From: Artemisia argyi
Taxonomy: Eukaryota > Streptophyta > Magnoliopsida > Asterales > Asteraceae
Direction: 5' to 3'
Assembly: GCA_030686995.1 (NCBI GenBank)
Contig: CM060708.1
Span: forward strand, 261,487,044-261,551,043
DNA: 64,000 nt
Shown: one piece after another, positions 47,074-58,330 of the stretch
Layout: every line of letters starts with the position of its first letter
Position numbering within the stretch: the first letter of the stretch is position 1
The notes under the pieces: generated by a model
What the model saw: the letters and a program-made list of their open reading frames with translations, nothing else
What the model was told of the DNA's origin: nothing
Database searches by the model: none
Made by a program: the position numbers and the translations under genes

Positions 47074-47677
47074 TATACCCTTACACTTGAGATTTGCTTG
47101 TCCTTAAGCAAATGTGCTTTTATTCTACTCAAAAGACAAGTTAGGGGTCATTTAACACTAATATAAAAGTAATTACAACAAATAATCGTTCCACTAAAGA
47201 CCAAAGACAAGCACGGAGGTCATATACAAGCACCTCACAAATAGTGTTTAGATACTCACATCTCTCGGGTGTAATAAAGTGTAAATTACAATATGGAAAC
47301 GGAAGATATCTCTCACTACCTGTCATAGCAAAATAGATTACCATAGGCTTGGGAAAGGATCAAACCTCCACCACATGGCGTAAGCACCTAGGATAAACTA
47401 TCAAAGAGGTCTTTTAAAGGGTTGTAACGTTAGGTATAGGGATATGAATTACACGGTTTTGTTGGATAAAGGAAGTTATTACTGGTGGCGAGTTAACAAT
47501 CTTGGTTAATTACATGTACAATATGGCGTTGCTAAGCCAAGACTAGACTCGACTTAAGCTAATAAATGAAAAATAACAAAAACATAAAATGAACATAGAA
47601 TGAAACGGGATGGTAGTCCGTATGTTTTTTCTCTTTTTCTTTTTCTATTTTTTTTTTCTTTTTCTTGTTTTTTCTTC

Positions 47678-47721
<44 letters not shown>

Positions 47722-49572
47722 ATACACTCTTACCCTACCATCCAAAATAATACATCATAGGGGATGAGAATTCCCCTTACACTTGAATCTTTACATACTT
47801 TACAATTAACTAAACTAATGACTCGAATTAAGAAAATCAAAACACTTGGAGCACTTTTAAGATTAACGTACATATGGGGGTAATAAATGATGTTCTTCCC
47901 CATTACTCCATAAAATAAGTACTTACCCATGAGTCCCAATCGTCCCAAAACAATATGTACAAGGATATGACTCGACTTAGCAACCATGTAATCAATTAGA
48001 AAGTTAACTTAGGGTTTAACAAATAACAATAATGCACTAAAAATGAGTGCATACACGGAAGGCTAAGGCGATTTGGGTGTACATTTAAGTGGGGTGTAAC
48101 AAATTCTTCCTTTAAGTAAAATGCTTAAAGTTAGAAACGAAAAGATAGGCTCGGAGGGGTGTACTAGGGGTTTCGTGTACTAAAAATGAGTACAACGCTA
48201 AGGGTGTGGGAAAAATTAGTTGACTTAACTAGCCAAGTAACATGACTTAAATGGTCAAGTAATTATGATACGGGTTTAACACAAGGGTGATCCTAATGCC
48301 TCTTATCATGTAGTAAATCCTACCACACGAATGTAGTCTCACTAGCGGTCTCGGGATGCATCACTAACGCAAGTTCTAGAATCTAAATGCTACCGGTACA
48401 CTCATAAGCACTAATAATGAATGCTTTTCCTATCAAATCTAAAGGCGAACCTCACATATTTGGGTGGAAAATTTTTCTGAACATACGGTTATGTGCTAGT
48501 CATACAATCTCCTATCCATGAGACGCTTGCTATGGCTAAAGTTTCACTCCTAAATGTTGTAAAAAATTTTAAATTTGGCGCTAAAATTGCACTAACAAGT
48601 ATTTCTCATAGTTTTATTACACATCTACTATCAAACAAAACAAACTCAAGCGAAAGTGCATATGTAAGGTATCATCTTTTTACCCTCCCCTTACACTTAA
48701 GATGAACATTGTCCCCAATGTTCAAGTAAAGAATGTAAAAGTGAAAAAGTAAAGAGAATGAAATCAAATACTCCTCTGATTCGCTCGGTATGGATTATAG
48801 GTTGGCCAGATTAGATCTTCCTCCAAGAAAATGAACAATCAAAGCTTCCCTTCCAGAATATAAATCATCTCCTTGTCGAACATAACCTGTAAATCCTGAC
48901 AAAAATAGACAAGACAACCTCGCGTAAAATCGGCGGCATCCTATATAAGTTACTAAATCCTAGAAAACAAAGTAAGATATAATGCTTGTGGAATGAAGTT
49001 TGCAGATCTCCTGGAGATTATAAAACTTAATAATTCACAAAAACCATATGACTCCGTTAGAAAAACAAAACTGGTAAAATTTCCAGATTTTAACTCCTGA
49101 CGCCGTCAAGAGTAAACCTCTGACGCCGTCAGAATGGACCTGCAAAAATTCTTATGTTAAGTTTCCGGAAAATTTCTGGAAAAACTTGGTCCTACTTCCT
49201 GGAAAATCCTGCAAAACTTCATTATGACTCAATACAAGCATTTGACTCTAACAAATACGAATATACATGTTCATTTAATATTGTGGAGAATCATGATCGG
49301 TTTGTTTCTTAAAAACATATTTGGGGTTTCCCCTTACACTTATCTTTTGCAAAAATACTTTTAGGTGGAGTTAAGACTAGGCCAAAACAACAAAGTAAAG
49401 TATTTCCACATTTTAATTGAGAAACATGATCAACCAACAATAAAAACTAAACATGCATACGGAAGCAAATAACAATCAAACAAAATGAAAATCACACAAA
49501 GCATAGGTTTCCTCCCAAGAAGCGCTTTTCTTTATTTACGAGTCTTGTAGCTAGACTCAAGGTCATGGGTTA
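47074..49572. other. Non-coding internal region of element X
   Basis: About 2.5 kb between the protease-like frame and the 3' LTR, where pol would lie in a complete element. It has no credible protein. It contains a long poly(T) tract (about 47678-47719), two TGACGCCGTCA palindromes near 49100 and 49128, and four copies of CCCTTACACTT (47078, 47774, 48688, 49331), some followed by short hairpins. Confidence 0.75.
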
Positions 49573-52328
49573 CTACGTGATCTCATCATTGGTTCCACTC
49601 TCTAGGTCGTCTTCTAAACTAGTATCGCTTTCATAGTGCAAGTACTTCAGATCTTCGAACTCGAAAATATCTTGTCGATACTTAGAACCAAGCTTACTAA
49701 CATTCTTAAAGAATCCACATGATAAATCAGAAATATTTCTACACCCTCTCCTAACGTCTTCATCACACAAGATAAGTTGGGAGCTCATCATATCAAGCCC
49801 GTCACAATCTATTTCCTTAAGGTCTTTTCTCTTGTATGGCGTTTGGTATGAAATCCTCATAATCCCATCAGTGAAGGTCATGATTCCGTTCAAGTCATCC
49901 ACTATCAAGTTAGTGATTTCACAAAAGGGTGCTCCAAAGACGACTTGTGATAACCTAGGGTCGACATAGTCCTCTATGTTGTCCACAATCGTGAATTCCA
50001 TAGAGAATGCCATATTTCCTACGAACACCTGGATTTCATGATCCTTACCAACCACTTTCTCTCCCTTGTAAATCATCCCCCATCTGCAGATATTGTTATA
50101 ATGAAACAATGACATAAAATTCTTTGGCAGGAATACATTAATGTATATGTTATCGAAGTACTTATGACCGATCATGCAGGGGATTTTGAGATTATTCGGA
50201 TCACGTCATCTTATCTTCCCCAACTCTCCATCCTTTGACCCATATAGATTCCCCTCAAGAGAGGGACGATACTCGTACACCTCCTCACTATCCCTACGAA
50301 AAATTACCTTCCTAACACCATTGATGAGTACTACACTACCATCTTTCTCATCAAGGATTGCTCCCGATTCATTGATAAATGGTATCCCAAGGACAAGGTG
50401 GGTTAATGTTTGATTGGTGAGAGGGTCCACGTCATCAACCACGGTGAGGTCAGTATTGTAAACAAACTCTCCAATCCTAATTGATAAATTTTCTATTACT
50501 CTCTCGCACGCAATGTGCTCTGGGAAGGTTTTGTGGTATAGGGAAAGGGGGATTATGTTGACTGGGAAGCTAGGATCTATATGACTATCGGTTAAGAGCT
50601 TTTCCTTAATGGTACAGGGGATCTTGAAAACTTTAGGGTTACTTTCCTTAGTCTGATTGCTACCCACACTAATAACATCCTCCATTTTTCTCTCGGGTTC
50701 TTCTATAATAGATTTACCCAAAATGGTTGGATCTTTCTCATGCTCTTCCGATTTCTCTTTCCTTTCATCCGGTTTGTCGGATTCTTGCGCGGTGTATTGC
50801 TCGGGTGAGTCGGTAGGTTTCCTTGCCGAAGCATGGTCAACCCTTGAGGTCTCATCTTTCGCTGTCTAACTGAATTTGTTAGTTTGTTGTTGGGTTGGGT
50901 TGGATGTTGAAGCAGATATTGTGGTGATGGTGTTTACGAAGTGGATTGGTCCAGGGGGGTTGACAGGTTCTTTTCCGTTAGGAGATAGATGTTTGAATAA
51001 CTTGCTAGGACTTTTTATTTTTACAGGGGAGGCTGGTGGACACATGACGGTAGCAGATTTAACCTTATCAACGTGAATGGGCTTATTATCAATATGCTCT
51101 TTGATAGCAGTCAACAGATTACAAATCTTGTTGTTCACGTCAGCCTGCTGTTGTTTAAATTTTGCCTCGAGCGTAGTGAGCTGTAGTTCTTGAGATAGAA
51201 TGAATTTTTTTAAAGTATCTTCACAGCTTTGCCTAGGAATACCTTGTGACGGAAAATGCTCGGACCAAGTGAGTGGTGAGGAGTCATTGAAGGATACGCT
51301 TCGCGTTTGGTACCCTCTAAAATCAGGTTTATCCTTTCATGCCTCATAGGCTTCGGCAGAAGTTCGAGGACCCTGACCTACGTGTGATGATGTGAATTCG
51401 TTATAAGCACGTTTTGGAAGTTCCATGCAGTTATAGGTCTCATGAGGGCCATTGCATAGTTTGCATGTAGAAGCGATTCTGCTTACTTGGCTTGAAGGTT
51501 TATGAGCTTCGTAAGATTTCATGAGAGACTTGACTCGACCTTCAAGTTCCATGATCCTACGGTCGGGAGTGCTAGAATTGTTCGAAGGCAAAGATATTGC
51601 CTTGACCGTTTTGTTCAAGTCACGGGGATCGTTCCAACTTTCGTTGTCATAGAGAGCAAGATCTTCTATGAGTTCCCATGATTGTTCCGCACTAAGATCA
51701 CGTAGCTTACCACCGGCCGATTGGTCAATGGCTCGCCTCGTGGAGATGTCGATATGGTCATAAAAGATTTGGACTTGGAGCCAAAGATCTATGCCATGAT
51801 GAGGGACTTTTTGGAGTAAGTCCTTGAAACGAGTCCATGCTTCATAAAGAGATTCATTTTGACGTTGTTGGAACATCAAGATGTCATTCCTAAGCTTAGT
51901 AGTTCTCCCCGGTGGGAAAAATTGAGCAAGGAAACGAGTGGTGAGATCATCCCATGTGGTGATGGATCCCGTGGGTAAACGCTCAAGCCATTGACTAGCT
52001 TGATCCCGTAGAGAGAATTGGAAAAGGCGTAAACGGGTTGTCTCTCTAGTTTCAACATCTAGGTCTATGGAGTCTACGATTTTGAGAAAGTCCTTAAGAT
52101 GTTGGTTTGGATCTTCGGAACGAAGTCCATGGAATGCACATCCGCTTTGCACCAACCGGATGGTGTCGGATCGCAAGGGGGTCACATTGGCTCCGGTGAG
52201 CTCAATGGTGTTTCGTAGCCTTGATGACTAGGTCGGGAATCCTCTCCTAAGGTTCGGGGCCTAAGGGGTTCTAGTGGTGGGTTTTGTTGTGGTGGGATGA
52301 CGGGTTTAAATATGTTACCACCTTCCAT
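49573..52328 (-). pseudogene. gag and two protease-like domains of element X, with in-frame stops
   Basis: From ATG 52328 the frame reads MEGGNIFKPVIPPQQ and so on; a one-base slip near 52225 joins it to the main frame. Gag follows (PLRSDTIRLVQSGCAFHGLR, EDPNQHLKDFLKIVD, WLERLPTGSITTWDDLTTRF, and a knuckle CKLCNGPHETYNC). After it come a Gln/Lys-rich linker and two retropepsin-like units, about 50640-50280 (IPCTIKEKLLTDSHIDPSFP) and about 50190-49800 (IPCMIGHKYFDNIYINVFLP). All lie in one frame with only three stops (TGA 51339-51337, TAG 50868-50866, TGA 50208-50206). Neither protease unit has the catalytic D-x-G-A/S triad. It would supply particle protein at most. Confidence 0.8.
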
Positions 52329-52500
52329 GATGTCGGATGGTAAAGAGTTACGAACAATAGCACGAAGAAATGAGATAGACTAAAGAAAACCTAAAAATAA
52401 AAAATAAAATCTTACTAGAAAGGAATCTAGCAAGTAGACCTAATAAAAAGAAATCCTAACCTAGACAATAACTATTCCCCGGGCTGCGGCGCCAAAAACT

Positions 52501-53950
52501 TGATGCGTGGGAATCGCAACAGGCTTTACCTCTTGAGGGATCTCGAGAAGCTTACAATCCCCACCAGGCAGTGTACCTGATCGTTGTAGTATAGTATAGT
52601 GACAAGTACCGGGGGATTGATCGTTCAGCTTAGGAATAGTGTCGCTGGGATTAGAAAGCCTAAATACTAGTTCTAAAGGTGAGGGATGATTATTTTTTTT
52701 TGTTTTTATATTTTATAGAAAGCAAGTAAAAATCTCGGGTTTTGGAAGAGTGGGCGGAATTAGTTGCTATTCAACTAACCCAAAACTAAGATGCAATCAA
52801 AATAAAATGCTAAAAATGTAAATAAACTAATTATACTAAGGTTGTGAGCAGTAATTAGAGAAAATGTGTTTACTTAGATTTCACTACTCCCTAGATATCT
52901 TTTACACGTTAATTACTTGTTATAATTGCATGGATGACGGATCGTATTCCTTAATACCATTCATGGGGTGGCATACATAACTCCCCAATTCTATGAGCTC
53001 TTATCTCCTCCTACACCATGCCCAGCACAACTATAGGGATTGTAAACAGTGGCTCATGCATTAAATACAACCAATAAAGACCTAGTACGCCTCGGTTCAT
53101 GTTTCTTAAGACGTTCAAGCATGTTACCATTTGGAGATCTGCCAGTTTTCTTAAGCCTAACATATAAATCATTCATCCAAGACAAGAATAAACAAGTAAT
53201 CAACACATAATCAATATCTAGGTTTCATTAGATCTAAGCAAACACAAAAGAGATCTAGCCTAGCATGATAGAATTAAGACAAGAACAAGATATAGACAAC
53301 CAACACATAGACATATTGATTGAATTAGAAGAACACTTATCTTTATTAATCATGCAAGGTATCAAGGGGTTGGAACCCTTGAAAAACCTGTAAAGTCACA
53401 CCAAAATCGTCTTTAGGGTTTCTCCCAAAACTTCTCCCTTAAATGTGAAAAACTAGAAAACTATATATAGGAAAATAGGGATGACGGCGTCAAGAACAAA
53501 GGTGTGACGCCGTCATCTCGCCGCCAAATACTTCCTCGGACGGCCTTGATCTACTTCTGACGCCGTCAAGACCTAGGCCGTCACACAAATTACTCTTGAC
53601 GCCCTGTGTGTGACGCCGTCATCAACTACGGATTTTAATTCTTGGGATTTTGACGCCGTCAGAAAAACTCTTGACGCCTTCATGAACTCTCGGATTTTAT
53701 TATTGAGGTTTGACGCCGTCAGGAAATTACTCTTGACGCCGTCACCTACTGTTCCCAGCATGGAAAATTGAGACTTTGCCATTTTCTTCACTTTTATGCT
53801 CCAAAAACGTCCAAAATGGCTTCTTTTCCAGAATTCACTCTCCAAGTACCTAAAATCACAAAAGGAACGATTTAGGGCAATATTTGATCAAATAAATTCG
53901 GATTCGGGCTTAAATGACCCCCTAAAAACGGATCATTTTTCGCCTCATCA
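52501..53950 (-). repeat. 5' LTR of element X (right)
   Basis: Same ends and the same palindrome cluster (about 53480-53750) as the left LTR. About nine differences, including a 2-base insertion near 53775. Confidence 0.92.
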
Positions 53951-53955
53951 TGGTC

Positions 53956-55114
53956 CTATAAACACTTAAAAACACATTGCAAATGTTCTAGATGGGCAGT
54001 AAGAGTGGCACTATAAACTAAGATATCATCAAAGAAAACAATCAAAAATTTATGTAAGTAAGGACAAAATAACTGACTCATGGTGTCTTGAAAAGTAGAT
54101 GGAGCATTGGTAAGTCCAAACGGCATTACCAAAAAATTCATAGTGACCATCATGCGTTCGAAAGGCCTTTTTGTACACATCCCGCTCATGTACCCGTATT
54201 TGATGATACCCCGCACACAAATCAAGTTTAGTGAAAAGAACGGCACCCCCTAGCTCATCTTTGATCGTGACATCATTCAAGGCCCTATAATCCACATAAA
54301 AGCGATAACTACCATCTTTCTTTTTCACTAATAACACTGGGGATGAGAAAGGGCTTTGACTAACTCGTATAATTCCCTTAGTTAACATCTCATTCACGAG
54401 TTTCACCATTTCCCCTTTTTGATAATAGGGATAACGATAAGGTTGCACATTCACCAGTTTGTATTTGGATATAAATGAATTCGTAGGTCAATGCTACGAT
54501 GGAGTGGAAGAGTAGTAGGTGCCTGAAAGAGTGATTCGAGGTGTTGTAAGAGTTGCATGAGCTCCGGTTGTACTGCTACTTCTGCCGCGACTGTAGCTCC
54601 TTGGTCATTCTCATTGGAAGTCAAAATATACAGCTCATGTACCCCATAGACATCATCCGCCTCTAATAAACCCCGAATATGGCGTAAGCTAATTTGTTTC
54701 ATGCGCAGCGAGTCGTCCCCTTGCAATTTATAAACACGATCCAACCAAGTAAATTCCATTGTCTGCTGAGAATAATCATTGGTTACCCTACCTAATGTTG
54801 CAACCACTGAATACTAAGCACAATATCTGGCCCTTTCATCGGAAGCACATACAAGTCCACCTCTATGCGTAACCCATGGATTTCAAGCGATACTTGAGCA
54901 CATAGGTTTTCACACAATAGGGTTTCACCACTGCCAATGTATACTTTAAAGGGTCTCGTGTTCGTGACCGGTAGCTTTATTCGTTCGACCACTTCTGGTT
55001 GAACAAAATTGTGAGTGCTGCCGTTATCAATTAAAATGTGAACCTTACCCGTACCCAGTGTACCCCATAACTGAAGAGATCGAGGACTTCCGTAGCCCAG
55101 GGCCAGGCATACCA
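53956..55114 (-). pseudogene. Protease and reverse transcriptase part of chromovirus Y
   Basis: The retropepsin has HILIDNGSTHNFVQPEV with Asn in the usual D-S/T-G triad, so its activity is doubtful. Near its end is GPDIVLSIQWLQ (usual: DVVLGIQWL). A reverse transcriptase part follows, with [28 protein letters not shown] and [13 protein letters not shown]. Frame changes occur near 54450 and 54150. The reverse transcriptase continues on the other side of the Athila-like insertion at 45620. Confidence 0.85.
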
Positions 55115-55576
55115 GCATAACTCAAACACATATCCACAGTCTTCATGCACTTCTCAAACAAGTCCATATTCACATCCTCAAACTTGGCCCTCGTAAAGTT
55201 TACTGAAAAATCAATTCCGTTACACAAACAATCAATGTCGATTGTAGTCTGAGTAGCTGTTGAAATAACCCTCTTTAATTTGCTCTCACAATTAACCATT
55301 AACGTACCCAAAGCTTTTTGGTTGTTACTAATGTCCAGTTTATACTTTATCTTAAATATTTCACAAAATAATTCACCATTCTGTTATCAAAATCCTCAAC
55401 TCCCAAATGTGTGTCACCACTGGTAGGTCTCACCGTCTCACCTCAATGACTGACGGGGTAGTCCGATTATCTTGATCATTTGGTATAATCACACAATTGT
55501 TCTGCCAAACAGCTGCACAAGAGTATGTCATTCCAAGATCGATACCAATAGCTGGAACTTTACCTCTGTTCCACAT
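55115..55576 (-). pseudogene. HSP70: HSP70 copy 6 relic, 5' portion
   Basis: From ATG 55576 it reads [20 protein letters not shown], then worn exon-1 sequence to [11 protein letters not shown] deletion of roughly 180 codons, including the intron, joins this to [13 protein letters not shown]. The frame then passes through [20 protein letters not shown] and [19 protein letters not shown] and stops at the chromovirus junction (55114). The phosphate loop has Met for Thr (DLGMT). Together with 40634-41449 it is one dead gene split by element Y. Confidence 0.85.
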
Positions 55577-55660
55577 TATGTAAAGACAAAGAAATTATGC
55601 ATCCAAATGAGTTTATATACTTGTAAAATGAACAAAGCTAATCGATTAATACATTCTAAA

Positions 55661-56060
55661 TAGAGGTGGCAATTTGTGCCCAAAATCAAAAAAATGGGCT
55701 AAATGGGCACATTTTTAAAAGATTTGGGTACATTTGGGCCCCCTCCTTTTTTTGAAATGGGCATATATTAACCATTTAGAAGTTAAATGGGCATAATGGA
55801 CACACATGTTTTTATCTCAATCGGAGAACATTAAATTGTTTTTAATTAAAAACTTATGGATATATTACTTAAATATAAATGAGATGTTACGTTTGAGGAA
55901 TTTTTGTTATTGTTTTAAGTCTTTTCTAAAATGATTCGTATAACATGCGCCCGTTTGGCCCGCGCCCGTTTAGCCCGCGCCCGTTTAGCCCATAGCCCAT
56001 TTAGCCCATAGCCCATTTAGCCCGTAGCCCGTGCCCGCCCGGCCCGTTTTGCCACCTCTA
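55661..56060. mobile_element. hAT-like MITE
   Basis: Ends TAGAGGTGGCAA and TTGCCACCTCTA, with an exact 8-bp duplication ATTCTAAA (55653-55660, 56061-56068). 400 bases. The right part has repeated GCCCGTTTAGCCC units. No protein. Confidence 0.9.
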
Positions 56061-56068
56061 ATTCTAAA

Positions 56069-56842
56069 TATACATCCAGGGTATGGAAAAGTTTCTAAAT
56101 TCTAAGCATACTTCCTTATTACAGTAATATTCACTTTTTTGATAATTAATGATCATAGTTGTAATTAGAGACTTTTAACGAATACTTATGGGCTTTGTTA
56201 GCTATAGTTAACGAGCTTTAAGATATGTTTGCCACAGAATGTTCCTGTTAGCACTGATTCGTTGATGATTGCATGTTTTGGTATGAAGTGGTTTATGGCA
56301 TCGCCCTTTGAAATTATCAGCTCACATAAAAATTCATGTATTATCGTCATCAAGTTATAAGCACTCATAAATCTAATAGGTTTGAAAGATGTAGCTAAAG
56401 CCAGAAGCCAAACCATTTAGTCAAAAGAGCTGTATTTGGGCAACAGTGTCTGGCTCAACATCCCATTAGCCAGGCAATGGAGCTCAGAAACAGGACAGCA
56501 ATCATTACGCCGATCCTGGCTTTCCCTGTCATGTTCTTGAAATAGGCCTCACTAATTTTTATCATTTCTCAGAATCTCTATCAAATAAGCCATGTTGCCA
56601 ACAACCAATTTCGCGACATTTAAGCTCAACTCATGACCGTAATGGACAAGAAAAAATTTACATGAACAAACAGAGGTAGCAATTTGGATAAAAGAGCTCA
56701 TGGAAAATTATGTCTAAATAATCCAACCTCAAAAACATTAGTGCTCAGAAACACTAATTAAAATTCAAAACAAACGCAGCATTACTAAATCGATACTTCA
56801 ACAAAATTATCCTAAAAAAAAAGGTCACTTAAACATAATCTT
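56069..56842. other. Intergenic and 3' flank of the eS17 gene
   Basis: A short stretch near 56180-56225 (TATGGGCTTTGTTAG) resembles the HSP70 3'-flank sequence at 27630-27660, so a worn piece of the duplicated unit may reach here. The last 100-200 bases are probably the 3' UTR of the ribosomal protein gene. No other gene was seen. Confidence 0.4.
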
Positions 56843-58170
56843 TTAATATCTCTTTGCAAAATTACCACCAGCACCCCTGCCGTAAGCAGAAGCAGCAGGC
56901 ACAGCCTGTGGCTCAGCAGACGCCTTCACAACACCAGGAAGATCACCCATGCCAAGAGCAGTAAGCATCTCAAGGGTCTCTTTGTCGACTTCAATAAGAT
57001 CGGTCTTGATAGCAGACTCTTCTGGCACAAAGTCCATACGACGCTCCCTCTCTTCCTCCTGTAGCTTCAATGAGATACCTCTCACGGGTCCCTTCTGGAT
57101 ACGCTTCATGAGATGAGTTGAGAAACCAGCAATCTTGTTCCTAAGACGTTTGGATGGAATGATGGCAACTTCCTCCATGATCTTCTTGTTGGTGTGGAAG
57201 TCAAGAGTCATCTTCCCATAGTACCTCTCGATCACTACCCTAGAGGCTTTCTTGACGGTTTTGGTACGAACACGCCCCATACTTTAGCACACAAGAGTGT
57301 TTATCGCAAACTGCCTTCAATCAAAGTTGACAAAACATCATTAAAATAAACCGACACTTGACAAAAGTCCAACTTTCATCATAAATAAATAACAAAAAGT
57401 ACATGAATAAGCAAGCCAGATCATATCAGTATTCACAAAAATAATTAGTTGAAGTAGATAAAAAAAATTGTAAACTGTCAACATTCAAACTTTAATGATA
57501 TATCGAAGGTGTTTAAGGCTGTATTTTTTTAACTGCTTACACTTGTCAAAAAAAATCCAAAACCGCGTTTAAAATATTTCTTTAACACCTCGTAAAAAGA
57601 CAATTAAGGGGGTGCTTGTTTAAATATGTGGGCTTATTAGCCTATTTGATTTCAGCTTATATATCTTAAGCCCCAAATTTCCAGCTTATTTTGAAACTTA
57701 CAGGTTTATTATATCAAGATAAACTTATATAAGCCCACAAAAATAAGCCGGAAAACTGGGACTTATGAAATATAAGCCGAAAAACAAGAAAGCTCATAAG
57801 CCACATATAAGCTTATACAAACATCCTCTAAAGCACTTCAGAAATAAAACAATCATCCTGAAAAAAGTTTTTCAAATCTCTTACAAAGCACACTAATCTA
57901 TTAATCACCTTTCAAAAAAAAAAAAAAAAAAAAAAAATCCAACTTAAAATACATTTTAAATAAGCAGTTCCCAGAAGCAATCTCAAAACATTTAAAACAC
58001 TTACAAACATCAAACATTTTAGCAATCACTCGTATATACAAACAAGATTACTATATATATGACATATGCAAGAAAACTAATGATATTATTAATTGGACGT
58101 ATGAAAATGAAGATGAACTGCAAACCTGTTAGTGATGTTCTCGGTGATGATCGGCGGCGCACTCTGTGTT
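56843..58170 (-). CDS. RPS17: 40S ribosomal protein S17 (eS17)
   Basis: The coding part is one exon, 57280-56843, giving a complete protein of 145 residues ([20 protein letters not shown] start, [12 protein letters not shown] end). It matches plant eS17 along its length, including [20 protein letters not shown] and [20 protein letters not shown]. It is part of the small ribosomal subunit. A 5' UTR intron is likely: donor at 58125 (AACAG/GTTTGC on the minus strand) and acceptor at 57311 (AAGGCAG/TTTGCG), leaving a short leader exon at about 58126-58170. Upstream are a telo-box (AAACCCTAA, 58181-58189) and a TATA box (about 58208-58199), the usual promoter of plant ribosomal protein genes. A MITE lies in the leader intron. 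This gene is intact and outside the duplicated array. Confidence 0.95.
57608..57828. mobile_element. PIF/Harbinger-like MITE in the RPS17 leader intron
   Basis: Inverted ends (GGGGGTGCTTGTTTAAATAT against ATAAGCTTATACAAACATCCTC) with TAA on both sides (57605-57607, 57829-57831). 221 bases; same family as 22725-22928. Confidence 0.78.
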
Positions 58171-58180
58171 TGCTTTCTTG

Positions 58181-58210
58181 AAACCCTAAAACTAGACCGT
58201 TTATAAATAT
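58181..58210 (-). promoter_or_regulatory. Promoter of RPS17: telo-box and TATA box
   Basis: TATTTATAAA on the minus strand (about 58208-58199) and AAACCCTAA on the plus strand (58181-58189), close to the expected transcription start. Telo-boxes are common in plant translation-related genes. Confidence 0.7.
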
Positions 58211-58330
58211 GGCACAAGGGGTAAACTTGTCTTTTAGGCCTTTTTTTTAGGAAATGATAATCTCGGTACCTATGTTTTCACCTTTTTGTTGTTTTTATCT
58301 TAAAGCCTAGTGAACAATAGCATTAAGCAA

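Larger units (their letters stand above)
45626..53950 (-). mobile_element. Non-autonomous Athila-like Ty3 element (X), pol missing
   Basis: LTRs are 45626-47073 and 52501-53950 (1,448 and 1,450 bases, about nine differences by eye). An exact 5-bp duplication TGGTC flanks it (45621-45625, 53951-53955). On the minus strand the primer-binding site TGGCGCCGCAGCCCGGGGA (about 52493-52475) follows the 5' LTR. The internal 5.4 kb holds one gag-protease-like frame (52328-49573) and then 2.5 kb without coding capacity. There is no reverse transcriptase, integrase or envelope. Complete ends with missing pol make it a mobilised derivative (LARD-like). It lies within the reverse transcriptase gene of element Y. 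Confidence 0.93.
41450..55114 (-). mobile_element. Ty3 chromovirus fragment (Y) that splits HSP70 copy 6, with three further insertions
   Basis: Read on the minus strand from the right, the order is protease-like region (55114-54800), reverse transcriptase (54454-53956, continuing at 45620), RNase H, integrase (43000-42150), chromodomain tail (42133-41681) and 3' LTR starting at 41450 (TGATACGACC on the plus strand). Gag and 5' LTR are missing. The right edge falls at GCATA (55115), and the left flank ends GCATC (41445-41449). The HSP70 code resumes almost at the same codon, so this was the insertion point and the 5' part of the element was lost later. Inside it lie an Athila-like element (45626-53950), a hAT-like MITE (44612-45128) and a solo LTR (43007-44451). 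Confidence 0.85.

Noticed and set aside
47554..47745. Lys-rich 63-codon frame
   Set aside because: Produced by a long poly(T) tract on the plus strand; low-complexity artefact.
55115..55311. Reading through the HSP70/chromovirus border as a fusion protein (…CLSYAGMPGPG…)
   Set aside because: The border is a transposon junction in a dead gene, and the frame soon ends; no evidence of a selected fusion.
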